From an uncultured Allobosea sp. (GTDB lineage: Bacteria; Pseudomonadota; Alphaproteobacteria; Rhizobiales; Beijerinckiaceae): a stretch of 64,000 nucleotides of DNA. Shown here one piece after another: positions 1 to 6,795 of this stretch. The number at the start of each line of letters is the position of its first letter. Position 1 is the stretch's first letter. The translations under genes were made by a program, and so were the position numbers. The notes under the pieces were generated by a model. The model saw nothing but the letters and a program-made list of their open reading frames with translations. It did no database searches and was not told the DNA's origin. The stretch is from positions 1 through 64,000 of the forward strand of contig NZ_CAMFKW010000023.1 in the NCBI RefSeq assembly GCF_945957345.1, given 5' to 3'.

Positions 1-284
1 TCATCAACGCGATGAAGAAGGGCACGAACCTGAACGTCAGCGTCCAGAACCAGGGCGGCCGCGAGCTGACCTTCACCATTCCGCTGGCCGAGTTCGCCAA
101 GGGCTTCGACGGCGCTGCGATCGATCCGAAGGTGCTCGAGGACCAGCAGAAGCAGCTCCAGGACGAACTCGCCAAGCGTCAGGAAGAGCTGCGCCAGCGC
201 CTTGGCGCCGGCGGCGCTGCTGCCCCGGCCCCCGGCGCCGCGCCGGCCGCACCTGCCGCGCCGGCGACACCGCCGAAGCCCTGA
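1..284 (+). CDS. Invasion-associated locus B (IalB) family protein, 3' end only
   Basis: The reading frame is open from the window edge, so the start lies outside; only the last 94 or so residues are seen. The stretch around FTIPLAEFAKGFDGAAIDPK followed by a charged Gln/Glu/Lys helix is typical of the C-terminus of IalB-family proteins, which are exported proteins of Hyphomicrobiales named after a Bartonella invasion gene; in free-living species the role is unknown. The last 25 residues are an Ala/Pro-rich tail, common in this family. The gene ends just before a strong bidirectional terminator shared with the convergent hspQ. The family call is from memory of the motif, and the N-terminal signal peptide cannot be checked here. 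Confidence 0.85.
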   Translation, partial: INAMKKGTNLNVSVQNQGGRELTFTIPLAEFAKGFDGAAIDPKVLEDQQKQLQDELAKRQEELRQRLGAGGAAAPAPGAAPAAPAAPATPPKP

Positions 285-307
285 GCGGCGACGCGATAGC
301 CTGAAAC

Positions 308-341
308 GAAAAAGCCGGTCCCTCGCGGGGCCGGCTTTTTC
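308..341. terminator. Bidirectional rho-independent terminator
   Basis: An 11-bp inverted repeat (308-318 with 331-341, GAAAAAGCCGG paired with CCGGCTTTTTC) encloses a 12-base loop. T-runs occur at the end of the stem on both strands, so it can stop both the IalB-family gene (plus) and hspQ (minus). Confidence 0.85.
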
Positions 342-405
342 GTGGCTGTTGCTTCGTTGCCGAGGGAGCGTCCGCTGGGAAGGGCAGATCGTTGCCCGGC
401 AGGCG

Positions 406-735
406 TCAGTTCAGGTCGGCGCGGTCCAGCTTGTAGCGGCCCTTGCGGTCGCGCCGGAAGAATTCCTTGGCGCGCGGATGGCGCACGGGCTCGCCGGAAT
501 CGTCGTCGACGAGGTTCTGCTCGGAGACATAGGCGACGTATTCCGCCTCCTCGTTCTCGGCGAAGAGATGGTAGAAGGGCTGGTCCTTCGACGGGCGCAT
601 CGCTTCCGGAATCGCCATCCACCACTCCTCGGTATTCGAGAAGACCGGGTCGACGTCGAAGATCACGCCACGGAACGGGTAGATGCGGTGCTTGACCACC
701 TGCCCGATCCTGAACTTGGCCGAACGCGCTTCCAT
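406..735 (-). CDS. hspQ: Heat shock protein HspQ (hemimethylated-DNA-binding YccV-like domain)
   Basis: 109 residues from the chosen ATG. The sequence KFRIGQVVKHRIYPFRGVIF near the start and a later WYxxP-type stretch (EEWWMAIPEAMRPSKDQPFYHLFAEN) identify the HspQ/YccV domain, which fills the whole protein. In E. coli HspQ binds hemimethylated DNA and also acts as a Lon protease specificity factor; that role is inherited from the family. An in-frame start 20 codons upstream exists, but the shorter start gives the usual family length of about 105 residues. It stands alone and converges with the IalB-family gene. Confidence 0.88.
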   Translation of the reverse strand: MEARSAKFRIGQVVKHRIYPFRGVIFDVDPVFSNTEEWWMAIPEAMRPSKDQPFYHLFAENEEAEYVAYVSEQNLVDDDSGEPVRHPRAKEFFRRDRKGRYKLDRADLN

Positions 736-846
736 GACAGATCCATCTCGCGCCGGCCAATGCGCCGCCGGCTTAGGTCTTGCCGCCTTGCGCAAGCAAT
801 GCGTCGTAAATGCGTCGAAATCAATCGATCGGGACCGGCCGTCCCA

Positions 847-1896
847 TCACATTCCGTAGCGCTCCGCCAGGGCGGGGTCGCGCGCCGCGACCTGCACAGC
901 GAGATCGACGATGACCTTCGCCTGTTTCCAGGTGGCGTCGTCCTGCATCTTGCCGTCGATCATCACGGCGCCGGAGCCGTCCGGCATCGCCTCCAGGATG
1001 CGCTTGGCGAAAGCGACCTCCGCCGGATCGGGACTGAAGACGCGCTTGGCGATGGCGATCTGCGAGGGGTGCAGCGTCCAGGCGCCGGCGCAGCCGAGCA
1101 GGAAGGCGTTGCGGAACTGCGCTTCGCAGGCCGCTTCGTCGGCGAAATCGCCGAAGGGGCCGTAGAACGGCTTGATCCCGGCCGAGGCGCAGGCATCGAC
1201 CATCTTGGCGAGCGTGTAATGCCAGAGATCCTGCTGTGCCACGGCGCGCGATCCGCCATCGGGGGAGAGGTCGGCGATCACCTTGTATTCGGGATGCCCG
1301 CCGCCCACGCGAGTGGTCTTCATCGCGCGCGAGGCGGCAAGGTCGGCCGGGCCGAGGCTCATGCCATGCATGCGCGGCGAGGCGGTGGCGATCGCCTCGA
1401 CATTCTTGACGCCTTCCGCCGTCTCCAGGATGGCGTGGATCAGGATCGGCTTGCGTAGCTGATGCCGCGCCTCGAACTGCGCCAGCAACTGGTCGACATA
1501 ATGGATGTCCCAGGGGCCTTCGACCTTCGGCACCATCACGACGTCGAGCTTGCCGCCGATCTCGCCCATGATCGCGGTGATGTCGTCGAGGAACCACGGC
1601 GAGTTCAGCGCATTGACGCGTGTCCACAGGCCGGTCTTGCCGAAATCGACAGCCTTGCCCATGGTGATGAAGCCGTCGCGCGCCGCCTGCTTGGCCTCGA
1701 CCGGGATCGCATCCTCAAGATTGCCGAGGACGATATCGACCTGACCGGCGAGCTCGCCGACCTTGGCCCGGACCTTCTCCAGATGCGGCGGCACGAAATG
1801 GATCATCCGCTCGAGCCGCAGCGGCAATTCGCGGAAGGGCTCCGGCGCGCCGATCGCAAGCGGGCGGAAGAACTGGCGCGGCGTCCTGGTCGTCAT
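847..1896 (-). CDS. HpcH/HpaI (citrate lyase beta-type) CoA ester lyase, malyl-CoA-lyase-like
   Basis: 349 residues. The TIM-barrel family signatures are visible: a GNLEDAI acidic metal-binding turn near the N-terminus, [20 protein letters not shown] with the metal-binding Glu, [12 protein letters not shown], and a C-terminal PFYGPFGDF...[10 protein letters not shown] block. These resemble L-malyl-CoA/beta-methylmalyl-CoA lyases, which split or form malyl-CoA from glyoxylate and acetyl-CoA. The exact acyl-CoA substrate cannot be fixed from sequence. The start at 1896 is preferred over 1908 because GGAG sits 6 bases upstream. Its 5' side lies about 115 bp from the mobile element at about 2012, so the insertion may have altered its promoter. 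Confidence 0.82.
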   Translation of the reverse strand: MTTRTPRQFFRPLAIGAPEPFRELPLRLERMIHFVPPHLEKVRAKVGELAGQVDIVLGNLEDAIPVEAKQAARDGFITMGKAVDFGKTGLWTRVNALNSPWFLDDITAIMGEIGGKLDVVMVPKVEGPWDIHYVDQLLAQFEARHQLRKPILIHAILETAEGVKNVEAIATASPRMHGMSLGPADLAASRAMKTTRVGGGHPEYKVIADLSPDGGSRAVAQQDLWHYTLAKMVDACASAGIKPFYGPFGDFADEAACEAQFRNAFLLGCAGAWTLHPSQIAIAKRVFSPDPAEVAFAKRILEAMPDGSGAVMIDGKMQDDATWKQAKVIVDLAVQVAARDPALAERYGM

Positions 1897-2027
1897 CGGC
1901 GGCTCCATGCTGCAATGCAGCGACTGTGGCGGAGACGCCGGGCGCCGTCCATGGTTCTTTCGGCGGCGGATGGGGCAATAAGCCTAGGTTGTTAATCCTA
2001 TGGTGAAGCATGGGTAATTTATCACAT

Positions 2028-2047
2028 TTATATACTTGACAAAGCAG
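2028..2047 (+). repeat. Left inner terminal inverted repeat of the IS1595-type element
   Basis: Matches 4446-4465 in inverted orientation over all 20 bases. It contains TTGACA, the -35 hexamer of the transposase promoter. Confidence 0.85.
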
Positions 2048-2063
2048 CCCTTAGGCCTATGAT
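2036..2063 (+). promoter_or_regulatory. Transposase promoter with overlapping operator-like inverted repeats
   Basis: TTGACA at 2036-2041 and TATGAT at 2058-2063 are separated by 16 bases, close to the sigma-70 consensus. An inverted repeat CTTAGG (2050-2055) / CCTAAG (2064-2069) straddles the -10, and CCTAT (2056-2060) pairs with ATAGG (2072-2076). These could be an operator or an mRNA hairpin limiting transposase expression; that role is inference. Confidence 0.7.
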
Positions 2064-2085
2064 CCTAAGCCATAGGAGCAAGGCA

Positions 2086-3030
2086 ATGTCTGGCGCACTC
2101 GACAACCCGATTTTCACCGACGCCGACAAGGCTCGCGAGCATCTGGAAGCCCAGCGTTGGCCGAACGGCGCGGTCTGTCCGCATTGCGGCAATGCCGATC
2201 CTTCCCGCATCGCGGCGTTGAAGGGCAAGGCTCATCGTCCAGGCCTCTATCAGTGCGCCGAATGCCGCGAGCAGTTCACCGTGACGGTCGGCACCGTCTT
2301 CGAGCGCTCCAAGATCCCGCTCAACAAGTGGCTCCTGGCCGTGCATCTGATGTGCGCCAGCAAGAAGGGCATGAGCGCACACCAGCTCCACCGCATGCTT
2401 GGCGTCACCTACAAGACCGCTTGGTTCATGGCTCACCGCATCCGCGAGGCCATGCGTGACGAGAACCCGGAACCGATGGGCGGCGAGGGCCAGATCATCG
2501 AAGCCGACGAAACCTATTTCGGTGACAAGGAAACCATCACCAAGCGCACGAAGCGCGGCAAGTCTGGCCTCGCCAGCAAGCGCGCAGTTGTCGCCCTAGT
2601 TGAGCGCGGCGGCTCGGTTCGTTCCTTCCACGTCGATAGGGCCGATGTGACCTCGATCCGCGAGATCGTCGTCACCAACGTTCGCCGCTCGTCATCGCTC
2701 CATACCGACGAAAGCAAGCTCTATACGAAGACCGGCACGGAGTTCGCCGCCCATGAGACGGTGAAGCATTCGGCTGGCGAGTACGTTCGCGGCGCGATCC
2801 ATACCAATACGATAGAAGGCTTCTTCTCTGTCTTCAAGCGCGGCATGAAGGGCGTCTATCAGCACTGCGCCGAGAAGCACCTGTTCCGTTATCTCGCGGA
2901 ATTCGATTTCCGCTACAACAACCGCACCAAGCTCGGTGTCAGCGACGTTGAGCGCCGCGACAATGCCTTGAAGGGCATTGACGGCAAGCGCCTGACCTAT
3001 CGGCGGATTAACGGCACCGCGTTCGCTTAA
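2086..3030 (+). CDS. IS1595-family (ISXO2-like DDE) transposase
   Basis: 314 residues. An N-terminal zinc ribbon (CPHCGNA...YQCAECREQF, four Cys) is followed by a helix-turn-helix-like stretch (MSAHQLHRMLGVTYKTAWFMAHRI) and the ISXO2-type catalytic domain with acidic residues in EADETYFG, HTDESKLY and NTIEGFFSVFKR. It would cut and rejoin the element's ends. The ATG at 2086 has AGGAG 7 bases upstream; the in-frame ATG at 2059 lies inside the -10 hexamer and is rejected. The frame is intact and all domains are present, so the element may still be active. Confidence 0.93.
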   Translation: MSGALDNPIFTDADKAREHLEAQRWPNGAVCPHCGNADPSRIAALKGKAHRPGLYQCAECREQFTVTVGTVFERSKIPLNKWLLAVHLMCASKKGMSAHQLHRMLGVTYKTAWFMAHRIREAMRDENPEPMGGEGQIIEADETYFGDKETITKRTKRGKSGLASKRAVVALVERGGSVRSFHVDRADVTSIREIVVTNVRRSSSLHTDESKLYTKTGTEFAAHETVKHSAGEYVRGAIHTNTIEGFFSVFKRGMKGVYQHCAEKHLFRYLAEFDFRYNNRTKLGVSDVERRDNALKGIDGKRLTYRRINGTAFA

Positions 3031-3309
3031 GCAGAAAGCGAGGCGTCTCTTACGGAAGAGACGCGCGAAATCAAAATAGGTGCGGACAACCCGCCGTGGT
3101 CAACTTGCGCGAGCAGACCGAATCGCTCCAGCCTCCCCAGTTGATCGCCGGAAATGGAAACGCCACCGGGGTTAGGAGCCCGGTGGCGCGGAAATTTCTG
3201 GACCGCTTAACCCCTAGCCGGGCTGCGGGACAGGCTGTGAAGCGGTTCGGAGTTGACTCCCGAATCGTGCCTTTGGTCAAGCCCGGCTTGAGCACCAAAG
3301 GTATGCAAA
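3031..3309 (+). other. Non-coding interval in the IS element with two strong hairpins
   Basis: A 9-bp perfect stem (GCGTCTCTT at 3043-3051 with AAGAGACGC at 3056-3064, loop ACGG) lies right after the transposase stop but lacks a T-run. A second 10-bp perfect stem (CGCCACCGGG at 3161-3170 with CCCGGTGGCG at 3179-3188) lies further on. They may separate transposase and cargo transcription. No gene is seen here. Confidence 0.5.
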
Positions 3310-3588
3310 ATGGCCGAACAATTTCAGGTGACTTGCCACAAGCCCGATGACGGAGACCGTGATCGCCGCATCGAAGGCCTTGGGGGCCCCAGCGGCGGCG
3401 GTTGGTATCGCGATATCGACCAGCTTATCGCTTGGATCGAAAACGGGACCTACCAGTTCTGGACCGTCGACACCGCCGGCAATTCCGTGTGGATCGAGGT
3501 CAAGGAACGTAACCGCCGGAAGTACCTCAAGACGACTTCGGACGGGGTTGAGCCGAATAACCTCCTGGCACTCCCTCACTGTCCTTAA
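3310..3588 (+). CDS. DUF3892 family protein (IS cargo)
   Basis: 92 residues. The pattern FQVTCHKPDD...RRIEGLGG...WYRDIDQLIAWIENGTYQFW...RKYLKTTSDGVEPNNLLALPHC matches the small DUF3892 domain along its full length. The function of the family is unknown; it is often found in accessory DNA. AAAGG at about 3296-3300 is a plausible ribosome-binding site 9 bases before the ATG. It lies inside the IS1595-type element between the transposase and the HEPN-like gene, so it is cargo rather than a transposition gene. Confidence 0.8.
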   Translation: MAEQFQVTCHKPDDGDRDRRIEGLGGPSGGGWYRDIDQLIAWIENGTYQFWTVDTAGNSVWIEVKERNRRKYLKTTSDGVEPNNLLALPHCP

Positions 3589-3715
3589 GCCCGTTTGGGG
3601 CTACTGGCTGGCCGGCTTTCTGTCGGCCAGCTTCATGCGGCTTCGGCGGCGTCGACAGCATCCGCTTTAGCACCTCGTCTCGGCGCTTATCGCCCTCTGT
3701 CTTTGAGGCCCCCAT
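3527..3715 (-). CDS. Possible small protein, opposite strand within the IS cargo
   Basis: 62 residues. The N-terminal half, with RRDEVLKRMLSTPPKPHE, resembles a small conserved motif I recall from short hypothetical proteins of Alphaproteobacteria. Its ATG (3715-3713) overlaps the start codon of the plus-strand gene at 3714, and AAGGA lies about 8 bases upstream on its strand. The C-terminal part is antisense to the DUF3892 gene and looks like low-quality sequence. It may be real, perhaps as the transcript opposing its neighbour, but evidence is limited to the motif and the start context. Confidence 0.35.
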   Translation of the reverse strand: MGASKTEGDKRRDEVLKRMLSTPPKPHEAGRQKAGQPVAPNGLKDSEGVPGGYSAQPRPKSS

Positions 3716-4388
3716 GTCTGACGATCCTTCACAAATAAACTTGCCGCCCGAGCCGGCGGAGCTTGGTCGCTTTTGGTGGCCTTCGTTAGAGCATCACGCA
3801 ACGGCGCTTGGCTATCTGTGTATGTGTCACGCCAATCTGGAATATGACGTAAATAGCCTGCTAGAGGTGCTTCTGGGCTGCTCCTTTGACGAGCGCCGCG
3901 CAATAATCGATGCGACCGGCGCTTCTCTACAGACCCGCTGCGACCTCGCCCTCAAATTGGCCATCATCAAACAGCCGTACGATAGGTGGTTAGCCGCTTT
4001 GGAAGACACTCTAAAGTACATAAAAGCCGAGCTGTGCCCGAAGCGTAATCGCCTAGTTCATGACAGCTGGGCTCAAACGCAATCAACCCCTGTTCAATTT
4101 GACGTTCGCGCGAATATTCAACAATCGCAATCCAGGATGCCGAAGCAAATCTCCCCCATGAAAATGGCGGAAAGAGATCTGCAATCGATATGGAACTTGA
4201 ATAACGATTTTAACCGAGCGGCAGGCGCCCTCATGAACTTGCGGTTTTGCTATTTGGAATGGCGTGACAAAGGGCTTGAACTAGACATTCACGGGCTATC
4301 AATTCCGGCGAGTAAGCCGCCTCGTCAAGCGCCTCCCCAAGGTGGGCGCGCAAAGCGCAAACAGCCGCCTCGATCATCTGAGGCGTGA
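3714..4388 (+). CDS. Hypothetical HEPN-like protein with an RX4H motif (IS cargo)
   Basis: 224 residues, mostly helical by eye. Residues about 105-115 read PKRNRLVHDSW; the RNRLVH stretch is an Arg-X4-His motif like the catalytic pair of HEPN ribonucleases, and the preceding helices fit a HEPN fold. The C-terminal 35 residues are Pro/Arg/Lys-rich and probably disordered. GAGG lies 5 bases before the ATG. Composition is more AT-rich than host genes. No family was recognised outright, so toxin or RNase activity is inference from one motif. Its 3' part overlaps a minus-strand ORF at 4231-4443. Confidence 0.6.
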   Translation: MSDDPSQINLPPEPAELGRFWWPSLEHHATALGYLCMCHANLEYDVNSLLEVLLGCSFDERRAIIDATGASLQTRCDLALKLAIIKQPYDRWLAALEDTLKYIKAELCPKRNRLVHDSWAQTQSTPVQFDVRANIQQSQSRMPKQISPMKMAERDLQSIWNLNNDFNRAAGALMNLRFCYLEWRDKGLELDIHGLSIPASKPPRQAPPQGGRAKRKQPPRSSEA

Positions 4389-4443
4389 TATCGATATCGC
4401 GTAGCTCTGTGCCGGCCTGTCCCGGGTCACGCTGATTCGTCAT
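4231..4443 (-). CDS. Small hypothetical protein reading inward from the right IS end
   Basis: 70 residues. The pattern DIDITPQMIEAAVCALRAHL is like a common type of small Hyphomicrobiales protein that starts with a TPEMIEAG-like segment, of unknown function. The start codon lies 2 bases inside the right terminal repeat, so transcription would begin in the repeat. It overlaps the 3' end of the HEPN-like gene by 158 bases on the other strand. The ribosome-binding site is weak (AAAGCAG). Confidence 0.45.
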   Translation of the reverse strand: MTNQRDPGQAGTELRDIDITPQMIEAAVCALRAHLGEALDEAAYSPELIARECLVQALCHAIPNSKTASS

Positions 4444-4445
4444 GT

Positions 4446-4465
4446 CTGCTTTGTCAAGTATATAA
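4446..4465 (-). repeat. Right inner terminal inverted repeat of the IS1595-type element
   Basis: The exact inverted partner of 2028-2047. It also carries TTGACA on the minus strand, but I see no good -10 at the right spacing there. Confidence 0.85.
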
Positions 4466-4624
4466 TTGCGTAATTTATCCTAGGTATCCTGTCTCTTTAT
4501 TGCATTGGGTGAGGGCGAGCACGCTCCAAAAGCCCTTGCCGCCTTCGAGTCATGCGCTAGATGCAGATGTCCGCCGGGTTTGGTCGAAAGCGGGCGCCTT
4601 CTCCGCAGGACGAAAACGCCGCCG

Positions 4625-5596
4625 ATGGCCGACCTCCTCAGCATCTTCAATCTGGTCGCGCCGTTCTTCGGGCTGATCCTGCTCGGCTTCGCCATCGGCC
4701 GCTACAAGCAGTTGCCGGAGGAGGGGCTGGCCTGGCTGCAGTTCTTCCTGATCTATGTCGCGCTGCCGCCCCTGTTCTACCGGCTGATCGCCGACAAGCC
4801 CTTGAGCGAGCTCGCCAACTGGAAATTCATCGCGGGCACCACGACGGCGACCTTCTGCGCCTTCAGCCTGTCGCTCGTGATCGGACTCAGAGCTGCCAAG
4901 GGCGACCTGCCGCAAGCGGTGATGCAGGGTGTGGCCGGGGCCTATTCCAATATCGGCTATATGGGCCCGCCTTTGATCCTGGCGGCGCTGGGGCCGGAGG
5001 CGAGCGCGCCGGTCGTGCTGATCTTCGTCTTCGACAGCGTCCTGCTGTTCTCGCTCGTGCCGCTGCTGATGGCCGTCGCTGGCGTCGAGAAGAAAAGCCT
5101 GCTCGCGACGGCAGGCGAGGTGGTCTGGCGCGTGCTGACCCACCCGTTCAACGTTGCGACGCTGGCGGGCGTGCTGGCGAGCTATCTCAAGTTCGAATTG
5201 CCGGTAGCGCTCGACCGGATCGTGCTGTGGCTGTCGCAGGCTGCGGCGCCCTGCGCGCTCTTCCTGCTCGGCGTCACCGTAGCACTGAGGCCGATGAAGC
5301 GGATGCCGGCCGGCGTCCCGGCTCTGGTCTTCATCAAGCTGCTGCTGCATCCGCTCCTGGTCTGGGTGCTGCTCTCGGCCATCGGCGGCATCCCGATCAA
5401 CTGGATCTATGCCGCGATCATCATGGCGGCGCTGCCGCCAGCGCTGAACATCTTCGTCATCTCGACGCAGTACAAGGTCGGGATCGAGCGTGCCTCGGCC
5501 TGCATCCTCGTCGGCACCATCGTCTCGACGGTCACGCTCTCGGGCTTCCTGTGGCTGGTGAAGACAGGCAGGATAGCGGCCGATCTGTTTCACTGA
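4625..5596 (+). CDS. AEC (auxin efflux carrier) family transporter
   Basis: 323 residues, almost wholly hydrophobic, with about ten predicted membrane segments. The N-terminal block (APFFGLILLGFAIGRYKQLPEEG...FFLIYVALPPLFYRL) and the middle GAYSNIGYMGPPL stretch are typical of the AEC/PIN-like permeases, which in bacteria carry malonate, malate or other small organic acids; the substrate here is unknown. The ATG at 4625 is preferred because the longer ORF adds a polar 40-residue segment that overlaps the intergenic region. It is the first gene right of the IS1595-type element, so its promoter may have been affected. Confidence 0.85.
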   Translation: MADLLSIFNLVAPFFGLILLGFAIGRYKQLPEEGLAWLQFFLIYVALPPLFYRLIADKPLSELANWKFIAGTTTATFCAFSLSLVIGLRAAKGDLPQAVMQGVAGAYSNIGYMGPPLILAALGPEASAPVVLIFVFDSVLLFSLVPLLMAVAGVEKKSLLATAGEVVWRVLTHPFNVATLAGVLASYLKFELPVALDRIVLWLSQAAAPCALFLLGVTVALRPMKRMPAGVPALVFIKLLLHPLLVWVLLSAIGGIPINWIYAAIIMAALPPALNIFVISTQYKVGIERASACILVGTIVSTVTLSGFLWLVKTGRIAADLFH

Positions 5597-5668
5597 AGCA
5601 TTGTCGAGCGAAGTGGACGCCGGTTAGCGTGAAGAAAATGCGTTGAAGCAAAGAATCTGAGGGTGCCG

Positions 5669-6787
5669 ATGCTGCCGCTGGACGACCTGCTGGTCCTCGA
5701 TTTCTCGACGCTCCTGCCCGGGCCGCTGGCGAGCCTGTTCCTCTCGGAGGCGGGCGCACGCGTCATCAAGGTCGAGCGGCCGGGCGGCGAGGACATGCGC
5801 GGCTTCCCGCCGCGCTTCGGCGAGACTGCAGCGCCTTTCGCGGTGCTCAACCGGGGCAAGGATTCGGTCGAGCTTGATCTCAAGGCGCCGGACGCGCTGG
5901 CGCGGCTGACCCCGCTGATCGCGAAGGCCGATATCCTGATCGAGCAGTTCCGGCCAGGCGTGATGGAGCGACTCGGCTTCGGCCATGAGGCGCTGAAGGC
6001 GATCAACCCGCGCCTGATCTATTGCTCGATCAGTGGCTACGGCCAGCACGGTCCGCGCGCGCAGGAGGCCGGGCACGACATCAACTATCAGGCGCTCGGC
6101 GGCCTGCTTGGCCAGTCGTTGAAACGCGGCGAGGCGCCGCCTCTGCCACCGCCGCTCGTCGCCGACATCGCCGGTGGCACGATGCCGGCCGTGCTCAACA
6201 TCCTGCTGGCCTTGCGCCAGCGCGACCGCACCGGGCAGGGCTGCCATCTCGACATCGCCATGGCCGACGCAATGCCGACCTTCGCCTGGTACGGGCTCGC
6301 GCAGGGGCAGGTGACCGGTTCCTTCCCCGATGGCGGCGAGGGCCTGCTGACCGGTGCGAGCCCGCGCTACGGGCTCTATGCCACCGCCGATGGCTGGTTT
6401 CTGGCGGTCGGCGCGATCGAGCCCAAGTTCTGGCTGGGCTTCTGCGAGGGGATCGGGCTCGACGAGAGGCTGCGCGACGACCGCCGCGACCCGCAGGCGA
6501 CGCGGGCCGGAATCGCCGCCATCATCGCCAGTGAAAGTTCTGCCTATTGGCGCGCGCTCATCGAGCCGCTCGACTGCTGCTGCACGGTGGTGCGGACGCT
6601 GGAGGAGGCGGTCTCCGATCCGCAGATGAGCGCCCGCGGTCTGCTTGACGCGCAGGTCGAGGAACCCGGCGGCCGTCGCCTCGTCTCGACGCCGTTGCCG
6701 CTGGCACCAGTCTTCCGCGAGCAGGCGGCCGGGTTGCGGAAGGTCGTGGCGAGCGGGGCTGATACAGGCAAGCTTCTCGGCGAATAG
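5669..6787 (+). CDS. CaiB/BaiF family CoA transferase (alpha-methylacyl-CoA racemase-like)
   Basis: 372 residues. The class III CoA transferase signatures are present: DFSTLLPGPLASLFLSEAGARVIKVERPGGED at the N-terminus, NRGKDSVELDLK, EQFRPGVMERLG, CSISGYGQHGP, and DIAMADAM. Such enzymes move CoA between carboxylic acids or epimerise 2-methylacyl-CoA; the acyl group is unknown. The ATG at 5669 is 5 bases after GAGGG; an in-frame GTG at 5663 is possible. It follows the AEC gene by 72 bp on the same strand and may share its transcript, hinting at organic-acid use. Confidence 0.9.
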   Translation: MLPLDDLLVLDFSTLLPGPLASLFLSEAGARVIKVERPGGEDMRGFPPRFGETAAPFAVLNRGKDSVELDLKAPDALARLTPLIAKADILIEQFRPGVMERLGFGHEALKAINPRLIYCSISGYGQHGPRAQEAGHDINYQALGGLLGQSLKRGEAPPLPPPLVADIAGGTMPAVLNILLALRQRDRTGQGCHLDIAMADAMPTFAWYGLAQGQVTGSFPDGGEGLLTGASPRYGLYATADGWFLAVGAIEPKFWLGFCEGIGLDERLRDDRRDPQATRAGIAAIIASESSAYWRALIEPLDCCCTVVRTLEEAVSDPQMSARGLLDAQVEEPGGRRLVSTPLPLAPVFREQAAGLRKVVASGADTGKLLGE

Positions 6788-6795
6788 CGACGCGC

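Larger units (their letters stand above)
2012..4480 (+). mobile_element. IS1595-type insertion element with passenger genes
   Basis: A 20-bp perfect inverted repeat, TTATATACTTGACAAAGCAG at 2028-2047 and its complement at 4446-4465, brackets the transposase and several small genes. Weaker inverted similarity (GGGTAATTTATC versus GGATAAATTACG) continues outward on both sides, so the ends are probably near 2012 and 4480. Base composition inside is more AT-rich than the surrounding chromosome. No convincing 8-bp target duplication could be settled by eye; a shared CCTAGGT occurs at 1983-1989 and just past the right end but is offset. IS1595-family elements with cargo are known; the cargo set here is the interesting part. 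Confidence 0.78.

Noticed and set aside
1983-4485. CCTAGGT as a target-site duplication of the IS1595-type element
   Set aside because: The two copies do not lie at equal distances from the inverted repeats, so they cannot both flank the ends as expected.
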